This document shows positions 43,085 through 51,999 of a stretch of 64,000 bases of DNA, piece after piece. Origin of the DNA: Liopterus haemorrhoidalis (lineage: Eukaryota > Arthropoda > Insecta > Coleoptera > Dytiscidae). Within the stretch, counting starts at the first letter, position 1. Every line of letters starts with the position of its first letter. The DNA lies in NCBI GenBank assembly GCA_963971575.1, contig OZ020616.1, positions 37,242,306-37,306,305 of the forward strand, in the 5' to 3' direction. The notes under the pieces were generated by a model that worked only from the letters and a program-made list of their open reading frames with translations, did no database searches and was not told the DNA's origin. Made by a program: the position numbers and the translations under genes.

Positions 43085-43174
43085 GTCCTCCTGTTATATT
43101 TTTTTTGACGTGACACGCTTTTTGGTGGCATCGTCAACAACAGCCATTTTATTTGTAGTTATAATATTGATGTA

Positions 43175-43213
43175 ATTTATAATACTAATTGATTTTTCTT
43201 TTTTCAGGTGAGT
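43175..43213 (+). promoter_or_regulatory. Candidate recursive (ratchet) splice site 2
   Basis: TACTAATTGATTTTTCTTTT leads into TTCAG, immediately followed by GTGAGT (43208-43213). The branch-like TACTAAT, pyrimidine tract, CAG acceptor and consensus donor are all present with no exon between, on the same strand as site 1. Confidence 0.45.
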
Positions 43214-43418
43214 TTCCACTTTTAAGTAATTATTTACAATATTAACACCTCGTTTAGTGGTAAGTTTCAGTACAAATGTTTGTTTAAAATATCAATTTTA
43301 TTTGGGGTTATTTTGATTTTTGGTGTTTGCTTAAGTGTCGATAATTTTGAGTTGTTTTATAAGATAATGTCATAGTTCGAGTCTGCTATTTACTTGCTCG
43401 TCTTTCTTTCCTCTAGAA

Positions 43419-44407
43419 CAGAGGTTCTCAAACTTTTTTTATTCGCGTACCACTTATGTGATTAACAGAACAGTCGCGTACCATTGACAGGTCTAGATCA
43501 AAGTTAAGTCACATTTTGACAATGTTGTCTAAAAAATAAATCGGTCGTACATACCTACAAACTAATTCACATTTCAAGGGGTTTCCAAATAACAGGTTAC
43601 TACGCCTCCCTTTAAAAACAAATAATCTTGGCGCCTCCCTCCCTTATTTTATAAAGTAATACAGACACATTTTTAAATGGTAAAAAATTACTACAATAAA
43701 TACGCATATCAGAAAATAATAAGGTTTTTAAGCTTCGCGCACTTATCCTCGACGCGCCTTCCAGTTTGGAAATCGCTGGACAAAACAATTGATTCAACAT
43801 TTTTTATAATACACTTACCGTGTTTAGTGAGAGCAATGAAGCAAGAGGAGAGGATGAAGCTGCAAGCTTGAAACAAGTGATGAGAGGTTGGGTTCCGTTG
43901 TAGTTAAATTCAAGTGCAAGTCGGAGTCGATAGTTAATTTATTGCGAAATTTGTTTTTTATGGTCACCATGGAAGAAAACCCGGTTTCGCAGAGATAGGT
44001 TGTTGAAATGGCATCAAAAACAACAATACTTTTCTGGTCAATTCGGGATATTCGGTTTTAACCTTAAGCCAAAACTAATCAAATTTTGATTCACTAAACT
44101 CAATTTTCAAACCTCCATCGTAAGATAGTTCTATCAACTACACTTTATCGTTATTACTGATGGTTGGTGGAATATTTTCAATATTAAATGGGTTCTTTGT
44201 CCACATCATTTCGGAATAGTCTTCTTGGAAATATTTTTTAAAAGCTTCAGAAAGCATTTGACAATGGAGTTTGATGTTATTAATGAACTCAAATTTAACT
44301 TTAATTTCGTGCTCCAACACAAAACTTAACTCGTATAAATGGTTTATGGTCGTGTCTGCTTGCGTACCACCACTAGTAGTAAGTGTACCATAGTTTGAGA
44401 ACCGCTG
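43419..44407 (-). mobile_element. Internally deleted hAT (Buster/Charlie-like) element, 989 bp
   Basis: The ends are CAGAGGTTCTCAAACTTTTT and, inverted, CAGCGGTTCTCAAACTATGG. The flanks CTCTAGAA and CTCTAGAG match at 7 of 8 (43411-43418, 44408-44415). It is inserted inside a Tigger-like transposase gene and holds parts of its own transposase on the minus strand. Confidence 0.92.
43860..44403 (-). pseudogene. hAT transposase fragments including dimerisation domain
   Basis: Two minus-strand segments survive. One, at about 44138-44403, reads NHLYELSFVLEHEIKVKFEF and later SEAFKKYFQEDYSEMMWTKN then PFNIENIPP, resembling the Buster/ZBED-type middle region. The other, at about 43890-43985, reads TTYLCETGFSSMVTIKNKF then RNKLTIDSDLHLNLTT, the C-terminal hAT dimerisation domain with the conserved 'CExxFSxM' core. 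The two are in different frames with intervening decay. The N-terminal BED finger and catalytic aspartates are gone. Confidence 0.85.
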
Positions 44408-45117
44408 CTCTAGAGTAAGGTCATACTGTGCCATCTGAGCTTTTAATCCCCTGCAGATTGTGCTACTTCTTTCGTCATCAGGATCCGTTTTCAATAAAAT
44501 CAATAACTTTCTGAACCATAGATATGGAATCCTTAATGTTCTGAGTTGTAAACTGGTAAGGTGCTTCTTCTTCATCATCTTCTTGCTCTTCTTGGTTTAA
44601 TTCCATAAGATTTGTCAATTCAACATCGTGTGGTTATAAAAGTTCTTTAATACCACAAGCATTCATATCATTCTTTCAGCTTCCAGTTGTTGTCCTATTG
44701 CCACTATCTCGACCATTCCGAAGTCAACAGTTTCTAATAAACTGCAGTCTAACAGACGATTGCAGTTTATTAGCGATAAACAATAGACGATAGCAGGAAA
44801 CATAATCTGGCCAAAGATTTTTCCAGACAGCATTCATGTGAGCATGCTTGTGATCTTTAAATCTCTCCACCATTTTTTAATATTTTTGTTAGCATCAACG
44901 ATATTATAATTGAGTCAAAACACGCGCATTGTTTATCCGCCTCCAGCTTATCAAACATGTGTTGAAAAGTGCATTTCAGATAATATTTTTTAAAACTTGC
45001 AATAGTAATTCCCTGGTCCATGGGTTGTAAAAATGCAGTTGTATTAGGTGTCATGAACATTACTTGAACTTTTTCAGCCGCGTTAATGTAAATTCGCGTA
45101 AATGGAGTACTTACTGT
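44408..45117 (-). pseudogene. Tigger-like (pogo/CENP-B-type) transposase remnant
   Basis: From 45060 the minus strand reads FMTPNTTAFLQPMDQGITIA then SFKKYYLK, the 'LPPNTTxxxQPMDQGVIxxFKxxY' block carrying the late part of the DDE domain. After a frameshift comes MNAVWKNLWPDYV, the 'NxCWxKLWPE' block. Next is the tail KTDPDDERSSTICRGLKAQM with AQYDLTLE, interrupted by the hAT element at 44407. The right border at about 45117 is TA followed (inverted) by CAGTAAGTACTCCATTTACG, a Tigger-like TIR that lies close to the C-terminal half. The N-terminal half is therefore deleted. Confidence 0.85.
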
Positions 45118-45129
45118 ATTCTAAATTAA

Positions 45130-45960
45130 AGTTGTTGTAGTTCATTGCAAAAAGTAAAGGTTGTAAAACATAAAACCACATTAAATGTATCATTTATCTT
45201 ACTTACTTCTCAGATTATACGGTAAAAACTCCATTACTGAACAAATCCACGAATAAGTACTGATTTAACTCCCTATTTACTTAGTAAAGTAAATAAATTC
45301 AATACAGATTTCCTGAAATCAAGAAAAACCAGTCAAACAACTTCTGTTTAAAACATATGATTGACGAGCCGCCCATGATGTTATAGCAGCACCAAAACAA
45401 AAAAAGAGTCCGGAGATAAAACTAGTTTTTGTATGAGTCATAGCCACCGTCAGTATTAATTGCGCTCACAGGTCTGAGGTTAAATGGCAACGCTGCCTCA
45501 CGAGATGACCATCAATCTTTACCAGTGGTGGCTCGTTAACACCACAATATTATCTTTACAGTTATTCGCCTACGCAATACATTTAAATGCAGTTTTTTGT
45601 TCAATTATTCTAAAGAAATGATAAATGAGCAAAATTGTTGCTTTTATTATATACTTATGGGTCGTATATGGGTTCATTTAACTCTATAATTATTTTAAAT
45701 GATAATTGAATTGGGTTTTAAGAGTAATATATTTTTAAGACTGTTTTGCAATAGATAATTGACGCTAGTTTACTACGAACAGATTTATTATGTCAGTTCT
45801 AGACTTCCGCTACATAAATCTATCACACACTTGTTCTTTTTGTTTCACTTTCAAATATTTTTAAATTGAAAAAAACGGAAACCTTTGGGCTCGTATACAT
45901 CCGTTAGTGTTTAAAAATACTGGAGAACAAATGGAGAGAGAATTATGTTTCAAACAGTGC
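45130..45960. other. Noncoding stretch, no assignable element
   Basis: No supported feature was found here. Confidence 0.4.
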
Positions 45961-45971
45961 GTACTCTTCTC

Positions 45972-46010
45972 CAGGGGTGCTCAACATGTTAAAAAATTGC
46001 GGGCAAATTT
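45972..46010. mobile_element. Solitary hAT-like terminus
   Basis: CAGGGGTGCTCAACATGTTA followed by an AAAATTGCGGGC block resembles the CAGGGGTGxxCAA ends of other hAT MITEs here. The opposite end was not found. Confidence 0.45.
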
Positions 46011-46910
46011 GAAAATGTTGGTATATTTGGGGAGGATTTACTTGACTGCCGTCCACCGGAAAAAGGGTATGGTTCAACATAGACCATCAAAAATTAAGCG
46101 ATGCTATTGGTTCGGATGGTCAGAAAGAACTATTGTCTTGTTTCACTCGCTCTAGCACAGTTGCAATAGAAGCGCTTCATATACAAAAACATATTCAAAT
46201 ATAACAAACGAAGTATAAACTCTGGACGTTTGTTAGCTATAAGAAGCTCACAGACGTCATTGAATTTTACACAGGACTGTGTGATATATATACATATTTG
46301 TTTATCGGTTCTTTGTCCATCAGTCGGCATGTAAAGTCTTGTGAATTATACACGACGCAGGCCATACAATAAACAAGTCGTAGGGTGCAATCACCTAGAA
46401 AGATTGTTTTCGGTGCCTGTTAGTGCTCACATAAAAAGATTATTACCGACGACGGCTTATTGAATGTCTTCAATAAAAATTACCTTGTTTAGAATTTATG
46501 TTCCGGTAGCTGCTTGGGGATGTAATATATTTATTAAACCTTGTAAAACAAGGCCATAACAAAATAAAAACATGCATTCAGACTATAAACGTCGGTAATT
46601 CGCTACCAATTTAAATCAAAAAAGAAAACAACAAAATATCAAAAAAGGTGACTTCAAGCTTTTTCTAAGCTAGAAATTATTGTTTGAATGATTCCTGTTC
46701 ACTTATAGGCTCATGGTCTAGGCGCCTACGAATACTGATAATCTTTATACATGGTTTGGGAACATTTGAAAGTAAAGAGATATATATTCTACACGTTTCG
46801 CGTTGGCTCCCCAGTGTCTACAGTTCGTAGTCTTAAGCATCGTTTATAATAGGTCCCTAACATAAAAGCATCGCTTATGCATAAGGCGAATCAAGGGTGT
46901 ATCACTGTTA

Positions 46911-46937
46911 ATAATAATAATAATAATAATAATAATT
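46911..46937. repeat. (AAT)n microsatellite
   Basis: About eight TAA/AAT units. Similar runs at 14498-14514 and 20629-20652, the latter at a LINE tail. Confidence 0.85.
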
Positions 46938-46958
46938 CTTTATTTGGTGTACCATATA

Positions 46959-47208
46959 TCAGCACCTCAGAGGTAAACTGTATTAAGTCATAAATGATAA
47001 ACAGCTCAGAAAAGACGATTTAAGATTGTTTACTTCCTTGCGTTGATCGATTTGATACAGTTTTAAAGCAACGTACATTTAAATTGGCTAGAGCTATAGT
47101 TCCAAATTATTTTCCATTTGACGGACTATGAAGTATTAAGTCACTTGGCACTAAAATATAATTTCTGATAAAAATGTGACTTGATACAGTTTACCTCTAA
47201 GGTGCTGA
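46959..47208. mobile_element. TA-flanked MITE (250 bp) with ~32-bp TIRs
   Basis: TCAGCACCTCAGAGGTAAAC at the left is matched by GTTTACCTCTAAGGTGCTGA at the right, and pairing continues inward (TGTATTAAGTCA against TGACTTGATACA). TA is outside both ends. The interior is AT-rich and noncoding. Probably Tc1/mariner-related. Confidence 0.8.
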
Positions 47209-47214
47209 TAGTTT

Positions 47215-47690
47215 CCCATTTTCATACATACAATATTAATGAAACAATAAAAAATACAAAATTAATATAATATAATATAATCTTAAATATGTAAGTATAT
47301 CTAAATGCCAGGAGCTGAGTGGCGGTGTGATAAACTTAATTAAAATAATAAATAACAGGTATACATAAACTATTACAATTTTTTTTTTTTACATAGTTAT
47401 AATTTAAAAAGTGAACAGGGTTAAAATTTATAATTAAAATATTCTTCCATATTCTGCTTATAGTACGAATAATTGTTTATAATAAACGGACAATATACTC
47501 CATTCATATATCTTGTTGATTATGCCATGTACTTGTGCTATGGATGTGTTATAAATGAGGATTTAAGGTATTCGCTTTTCTATATTATACGTTAGTTTAT
47601 CTGTTATAAAAATATGAATCTATGACATTTTCGTCAGTTGTCGACATGCTTTGGCAACAGGATTTTAATATTATTCGAGAAAAAAAAAAA
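47215..47690. other. AT-rich stretch without recognised gene
   Basis: Nothing supported beyond AT-rich sequence and a poly-T run near 47380. Confidence 0.45.
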
Positions 47691-47700
47691 ATAAATACAT

Positions 47701-48059
47701 TTAATACATATTTTCCGAGGAGGGGGATTCCCCTTGAACTGCTCTTAAGCCAGCCATTATTCTTTCACAGATTTCTTGTTTTTTAATCCTTAAAATTTCA
47801 TGGACTTCGTTAAAATCCCCATATTGTATAACTTCTTTGATCTTTGTTGACGTTTTTGTTAGTAATCGTTGTTTTAGCAAGTTGCTGGAACAACCTGGTT
47901 GTTTGGTGATTTCCACCGTTTTTCGACCCTCGTTGAATCTTTTTGCCATTTAATAATTTGTCTAGGTGTTATACTATCATCCCCATATAGATCCAAAATA
48001 ATAGAAATCAAAACATTATTGTATATGATTAATATAATACGAAATGTGTTGAATTTCAC
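47701..48059 (-). pseudogene. Possible mariner-type HTH fragment
   Basis: Two overlapping minus frames join as LDLYGDDSITPRQIIKWQK then RFNEGRKTVEI, resembling the 'LYGDDxxSxxxVxxWxxRFxEGRxxxED' segment of mariner-family N-terminal domains. A frameshift separates them. The rest of the frame (to 47701) has no recognisable catalytic motif. Confidence 0.4.
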
Positions 48060-48116
48060 ACATTGGGAATTAGAAAATACCTTGAAAACCCTCTATTTCT
48101 GATAGTAATCTCAGTA

Positions 48117-48305
48117 GCTTCTTCTTCAAGTGCCTCCAAGTGCCATCTCTACTTCGAAGGTTGACCACTAACATAGTAATCTTAACCTTGGATACAATTG
48201 TCCTCAAAAGATCTATGCTTCACGTTTCGAACCACTCTCTCAAGTTCCGCAACCAGGATATTCGTCGTTTTCTTGCTGATCTCTTGCCATTTATTTTTCC
48301 TTCAA
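48117..48305 (-). pseudogene. LINE ORF2 C-terminus, family L48 copy 1
   Basis: The minus frame reads GKINGKRSARKRRISWLRNL then REWFET, a stop, SIDLLRTIVSKVKITMLVVN and LRSRDGT. I recognise this as the closing segment of a very common insect LINE ORF2 ('GRRRISWLRNLREWF...SVELFRAAxxKxxIAMMxANLRNGDGT'). Only one stop breaks it. A second copy of the last 40 residues lies on the + strand at 63070-63200. Confidence 0.8.
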
Positions 48306-48349
48306 TTATTAACCGTAATAAATAATGGTATTTATTATTACGCATTACA

Positions 48350-49590
48350 TGGTTCAGATATTCCAACTTCCTCTTTTTAATTTAGAATATTAGTTGTAGT
48401 TCTGTTCCCATCTTGGTAAGTACCTATTCTTTCTGCTGGTCTACGAAATGCGCAATATTCTTCTGTTGATCCACATTTCGAAGACATATATTTTCCTACT
48501 TAACTCTTTAGTTAAAGTGCACGGATTAGTCATTTGGAGTTTAGAAAAATTTCGTATATAATTATAATGGGTAATCAATACAAATGGGTCGGTCGCCTCC
48601 GTAATCTCTCAGTAAAAATGTAGGTCCCAGTCCTTTCCTAAGGTGTCCTAACCCATTCTGACCTATGCGAAATTGCATCTAGTCAGGTTCAATCAACAGG
48701 AAGACAACTCAACTAGTTCTCATAAAATTATGACTTATAATGACGTGTTGGTGTACAATTAGTACATGTAAAAATCATTTTTATAACAATATAAATAAGG
48801 TCTAAACTTGCTTCCAAAGTTTTTATTAAATGGTTAACAAAACTTTGTTACAAGAGCTTACTACATACATATTTTAACTTCGCGGAAATCTTGCGTACCG
48901 TCATTTCGAATTCATTATGTATCAATTTTAGAATTATTACTTAACATATTGAAAATAGCAAATTATTTCCACTTCAGTAATGTTGGTTTAAAAGCAATGA
49001 ATTCAAGTGTACTTACTAGTAACGGACATGTATTTTTTCCCACTTTACAATACCCTTCAGGTATATTCTAATCAAGTCAATTTGCACACAGTAACATTGA
49101 TATAAAGTCCAAGTAGTTACTAGTTTACTAACATATAGTTTAAGATACAGACTTAATAAGATTACGAGATAAATCATGAAATACTGTTATAATTAATGAA
49201 TAAAATAATGTTTTCTATTTTTTATTGTTACGTAATTTATTAGTTTTGCAAAAATTATGAAAGTAAATGATCAGTAGATAATATTAAAATGTTTAGAAAA
49301 CTGTCTTGATTTTAATCTTTACAGTTATTTAATTTAATGAATAAACAATTTTATAACAATAAAAACCATGTTTTCTAATTGTAATTAATTTATTGTTTTA
49401 TTTATTGTTAAACTAGTCAAAACATGATTAGAAATATTGTCTTTACAATATGACAAAGTACAATATGATCGAGGAAAGAAAAGTGTCTAGACAGCCATGG
49501 AATTTATTTATTTTAAAATTAGTTTGGCAATATCGCTTCTCCAGTATCATTTATTTTACTGATATATGATGTCCGGGTTTGAGGTTATAT
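48350..49590. other. Noncoding stretch, no assignable element
   Basis: No supported feature was found here. Confidence 0.4.
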
Positions 49591-49595
49591 TTAAA

Positions 49596-49877
49596 ACAAA
49601 CATCTTTATTAATAAAATTAATGCTATATCTGTTTTTTGCCTCATATTTTGTTTCTACACGTTTCAGATGATTATAAAACAATATCCACAAAAAAATCAA
49701 TTTTTGTCTGTCTGTTCAAGATTTACGCAAAAACGTCTGGATATATTTTCATGTAATTTGGTATGAGGATTCGAGCATAGGCTATAAGACATCTCAAAAG
49801 TTTTATTGTAGGGGGTATTTCGAGGTTAAAAGTGTAGATTAAAAAATATCACCCTTATTATTGTCAGAAAAATGTAT
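49596..49877 (+). mobile_element. Helitron-like element, copy C (truncated by a pogo element)
   Basis: It starts CTTTATTAATAAAATTAATG and follows the family order: GCCTCATATTTTGTTTCTAC, ACGTTTCAGATGATTATAAA, a TGTCTGTCTGTT run, GGATTCGAGCATAGGC, AAAAATATCACCC, and GTCAGAAAAATGTATATA. There the pogo-like element begins. No 3' hairpin is found beyond it. Confidence 0.7.
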
Positions 49878-50475
49878 ATACCGTATTTTTCGGACCATAA
49901 GACGCATTTTTACGCAGAAAAATCTTAAAATTGGGGTGCATCTTATGGTCCGAATGTATAGGTACGTTTAAAAATTGTGTGTTGTTAGTGTGGAATCAAT
50001 TCAGAGCGCATAAAACAGAATCAACCAAGAAAATATAATAGAAATGAATACAGAATTAGCATTCGTTTCTAGAGGACTTACAAGTCAACGACAACCCTTT
50101 GTCGATTAATAAACCATTTAATAATTTTATGCGGGAAGAGTGGAACAGATGAGTGAAAAGACGTATGAAACGGACAATTTAGAAGTACCTGGGTAAAAAA
50201 ATTTTGGAAAGCTGTAAAAGAAAAGACGCTTATAAAGTTTTTTAAGAAATGCGGTATAAGCAACGCATTGAATAGTATCGAAGATGACTTGGTTTTTGAA
50301 GAGATTGACAATAGTTCAGACGAAAATAATACGAACAGTAACATTAACGAGACGGGTGATAGTACAGAGAGTGAAGATGAACAGAATGTTGCTGGTACAA
50401 GTTATTGTAATAATAAATATATTTTTTTTTAATTGTCTCATAAATTTGGGGTGCGTATTATCGTCCGGTCTACAT
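49878..50475 (+). mobile_element. Pogo-like DNA transposon remnant (~598 bp)
   Basis: The left end CCGTATTTTTCGGACCATAA continues GACGCA and follows TA. The right end, GGGGTGCGTATTATCGTCCGG, is its decayed inverse. This terminus is familiar from animal pogo-related families. Coding for the transposase C-terminus lies inside. Confidence 0.75.
50040..50432 (+). pseudogene. Pogo-like transposase C-terminal remnant
   Basis: In + frames the segment gives NTELAFVSRGLTSQRQPFVD, then after a shift INKPFNNFMREEWNR. This is the 'DLVVIPGGxTSxLQPLDVxxNKPFKxxxRxxW' part of the DDE domain. Later come KTLIKFFKKCGISNALNSIE and DDLVFEE with an acidic Ser/Asn tail, as in jerky/pogo-type proteins ('SFKKCGISNALDGTEDD'). 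Frameshifts and stops break it, and the N-terminal DNA-binding half is absent. Confidence 0.75.
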
Positions 50476-50774
50476 ACTTCTATATCCTTTTATCGATATG
50501 AAAAATATTTTGCAGATTTAGAAATGTCTAGGCTTTCGTAGGCATAAACAAGAAACCCTAGGATACTAATTACATACATAAATGTCTAGGGTTTCGTAGG
50601 CATAAATTAACGTCTCAAATTATTTTTAGTTTTCACAATATAAATGTAATGAACTGAGTCAAAATGAATCGTTTTCCCATCTTAAAAAGTTTATGAATAA
50701 ATAATCTACCATATAATAAGCAAGTGTCTGTATGTAGTGTCAGTAACATTATGACGTCAATTTTTTCTAAGGTT

Positions 50775-50890
50775 CTCGTGATTGGCTAACTGGGGACACC
50801 CTGTCTCTTGATTGGTTGTCAGGTGACACCCTCTCCCGTGATTGGCTAACGGGTGATATCCTATCCCGTGATTTGGTGACTGGCGATGAA
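50775..50890. repeat. 30-bp minisatellite, about 3.7 units
   Basis: Units start at exactly 50775, 50805, 50835 and 50865. Each carries CTCGTGATTGGCTAAC or a close form followed by GGTGACACCCT. Each unit includes ATTGG, the inverse of CCAAT, although the fourth is altered to ATTTGG. Confidence 0.85.
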
Positions 50891-51379
50891 ATTTAGATAC
50901 GTTAAAAAATAAAACCAAATACACATACAAACCAGTGGCGAAGGAAGACCTCCGCTGGACTTGCCCTCCCATAAAAAAAAATAATAATAAAAAAAAATAA
51001 ATATTTTTTTTTTTTAATTTAAAAAAAGATTTAGGTAAATCTTCAAAAATACATCAAATTATGTCCAATACAATTTTTTGTCCAAGGTTTACTAGTTTTA
51101 ATAAAAATTTTAATGTTTAATAACTTCCGTTTCCGGTTTCGGATTTTAATAAAAACAATAGGGTTCTTCCCAGTTATTAGGAGAATTTTTTAGTACCAGA
51201 ACGAACTCTTTGAGTTAAACTATTTTGAGTTATCTTGTATACACACAGACACACACACATACGGACGGCACTTCGAAAATAGGTTTTTTGGATTCCCTGG
51301 ACCATGAAACGTGGTCATCAGTCAAAATCTCGACATCGAAAATTTTCGCGATTACAATACTTGCCCCTTATAAATTAAG

Positions 51380-51445
51380 GTTGGGCAAGTAAAAATTGAA
51401 ATTTTCATATTATAAATCCGTCATAGTTGACGGGTAAAAAGCTAG
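51380..51445 (+). mobile_element. Helitron 3' terminus, second family
   Basis: The hairpin CCGTCA-TAGT-TGACGG is perfect. GTAAAAAGCTAG follows with T next, satisfying the hairpin plus CTAG|T rule. The body upstream (from about 51115) contains a CACACAGACACACACACATA run. Its 5' end was not located. Confidence 0.75.
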
Positions 51446-51880
51446 TTATATTATAAAACAGCTAATTTGTTTGTATCTTCGGGGTAATCTCAGAAACTAT
51501 CGAACCGATTTTAAAAATTCTTTCAGTGGTGTATAGCTTAGACCAGGCTTGTCCAACCCGCGGCCCCATTAAAAATCGTAAACTTACAAACTTTATACGT
51601 CTGCGATTACAAGAACCAGTAATAACACTACAAATACAATTTCAACTTGCTATTAATTTATAAGCGATGTATTTTTTAATTCAATGCGTTCTTTAGAGAG
51701 ACATAAAAATGAGACAATCATAAAATCATTCTCAAACTATATAAATATATTAATTAGTATTAGTATTATTTTATGTGCGGCCCTAAATAACTTGTTTTCT
51801 TATAATGTGACCCAGGGAAGCTAAAACAGTTGGACACCCCTGGCTTAGACCTTCCAGAGTATTATAGGCTATATCAGTGT
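51446..51880 (+). mobile_element. Helitron 5' portion abutting the previous 3' end
   Basis: TTATATTATAAAACAGCTAA then TTTGTTTGTATCTTCGGGG, AATCTCAGAAACTATCGAAC and CTTTCAGTGGTGTATAGC follow the 5' consensus of arthropod Helitrons. A hAT MITE at 51544-51842 interrupts it, after which it resumes CTTCCAGAGTATTATAGGCT. It starts directly after CTAG of the previous element. Confidence 0.75.
51544..51842. mobile_element. hAT-type MITE (299 bp) nested in a Helitron, perfect TSD
   Basis: The ends are CAGGCTTGTCCAACC and, inverted, CAGGGGTGTCCAACTG. GCTTAGAC flanks both sides (51536-51543, 51843-51850). GCGGCCC lies near both ends. It is noncoding. Confidence 0.93.
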
Positions 51881-51925
51881 TACTGAACCGAGGAGGCGCG
51901 ACCCCTTGGTATGTCACAGTATTAC
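51875..51925. mobile_element. Solitary hAT-like terminus
   Basis: CAGTGTTACTGAACCGAGGA then GGCGCGACCCCTTGG resembles the CAGTGTTTCTCAACC...GGTCGCGACCCC type. It begins inside the Helitron sequence right after TATAT. No opposite end was found. Confidence 0.5.
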
Positions 51926-51999
51926 TTTAAGTGGTAGATATCTTAGACCTTCTATGCGTGTACTATAGTAAATTATAAAATATAAACAAATATCTGTGC

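Noticed and set aside
44138..44578. Single 146-codon protein
   Set aside because: The frame runs across a transposon border at 44407. The first part is Tigger-like and the second hAT, so it is a chimera by insertion.
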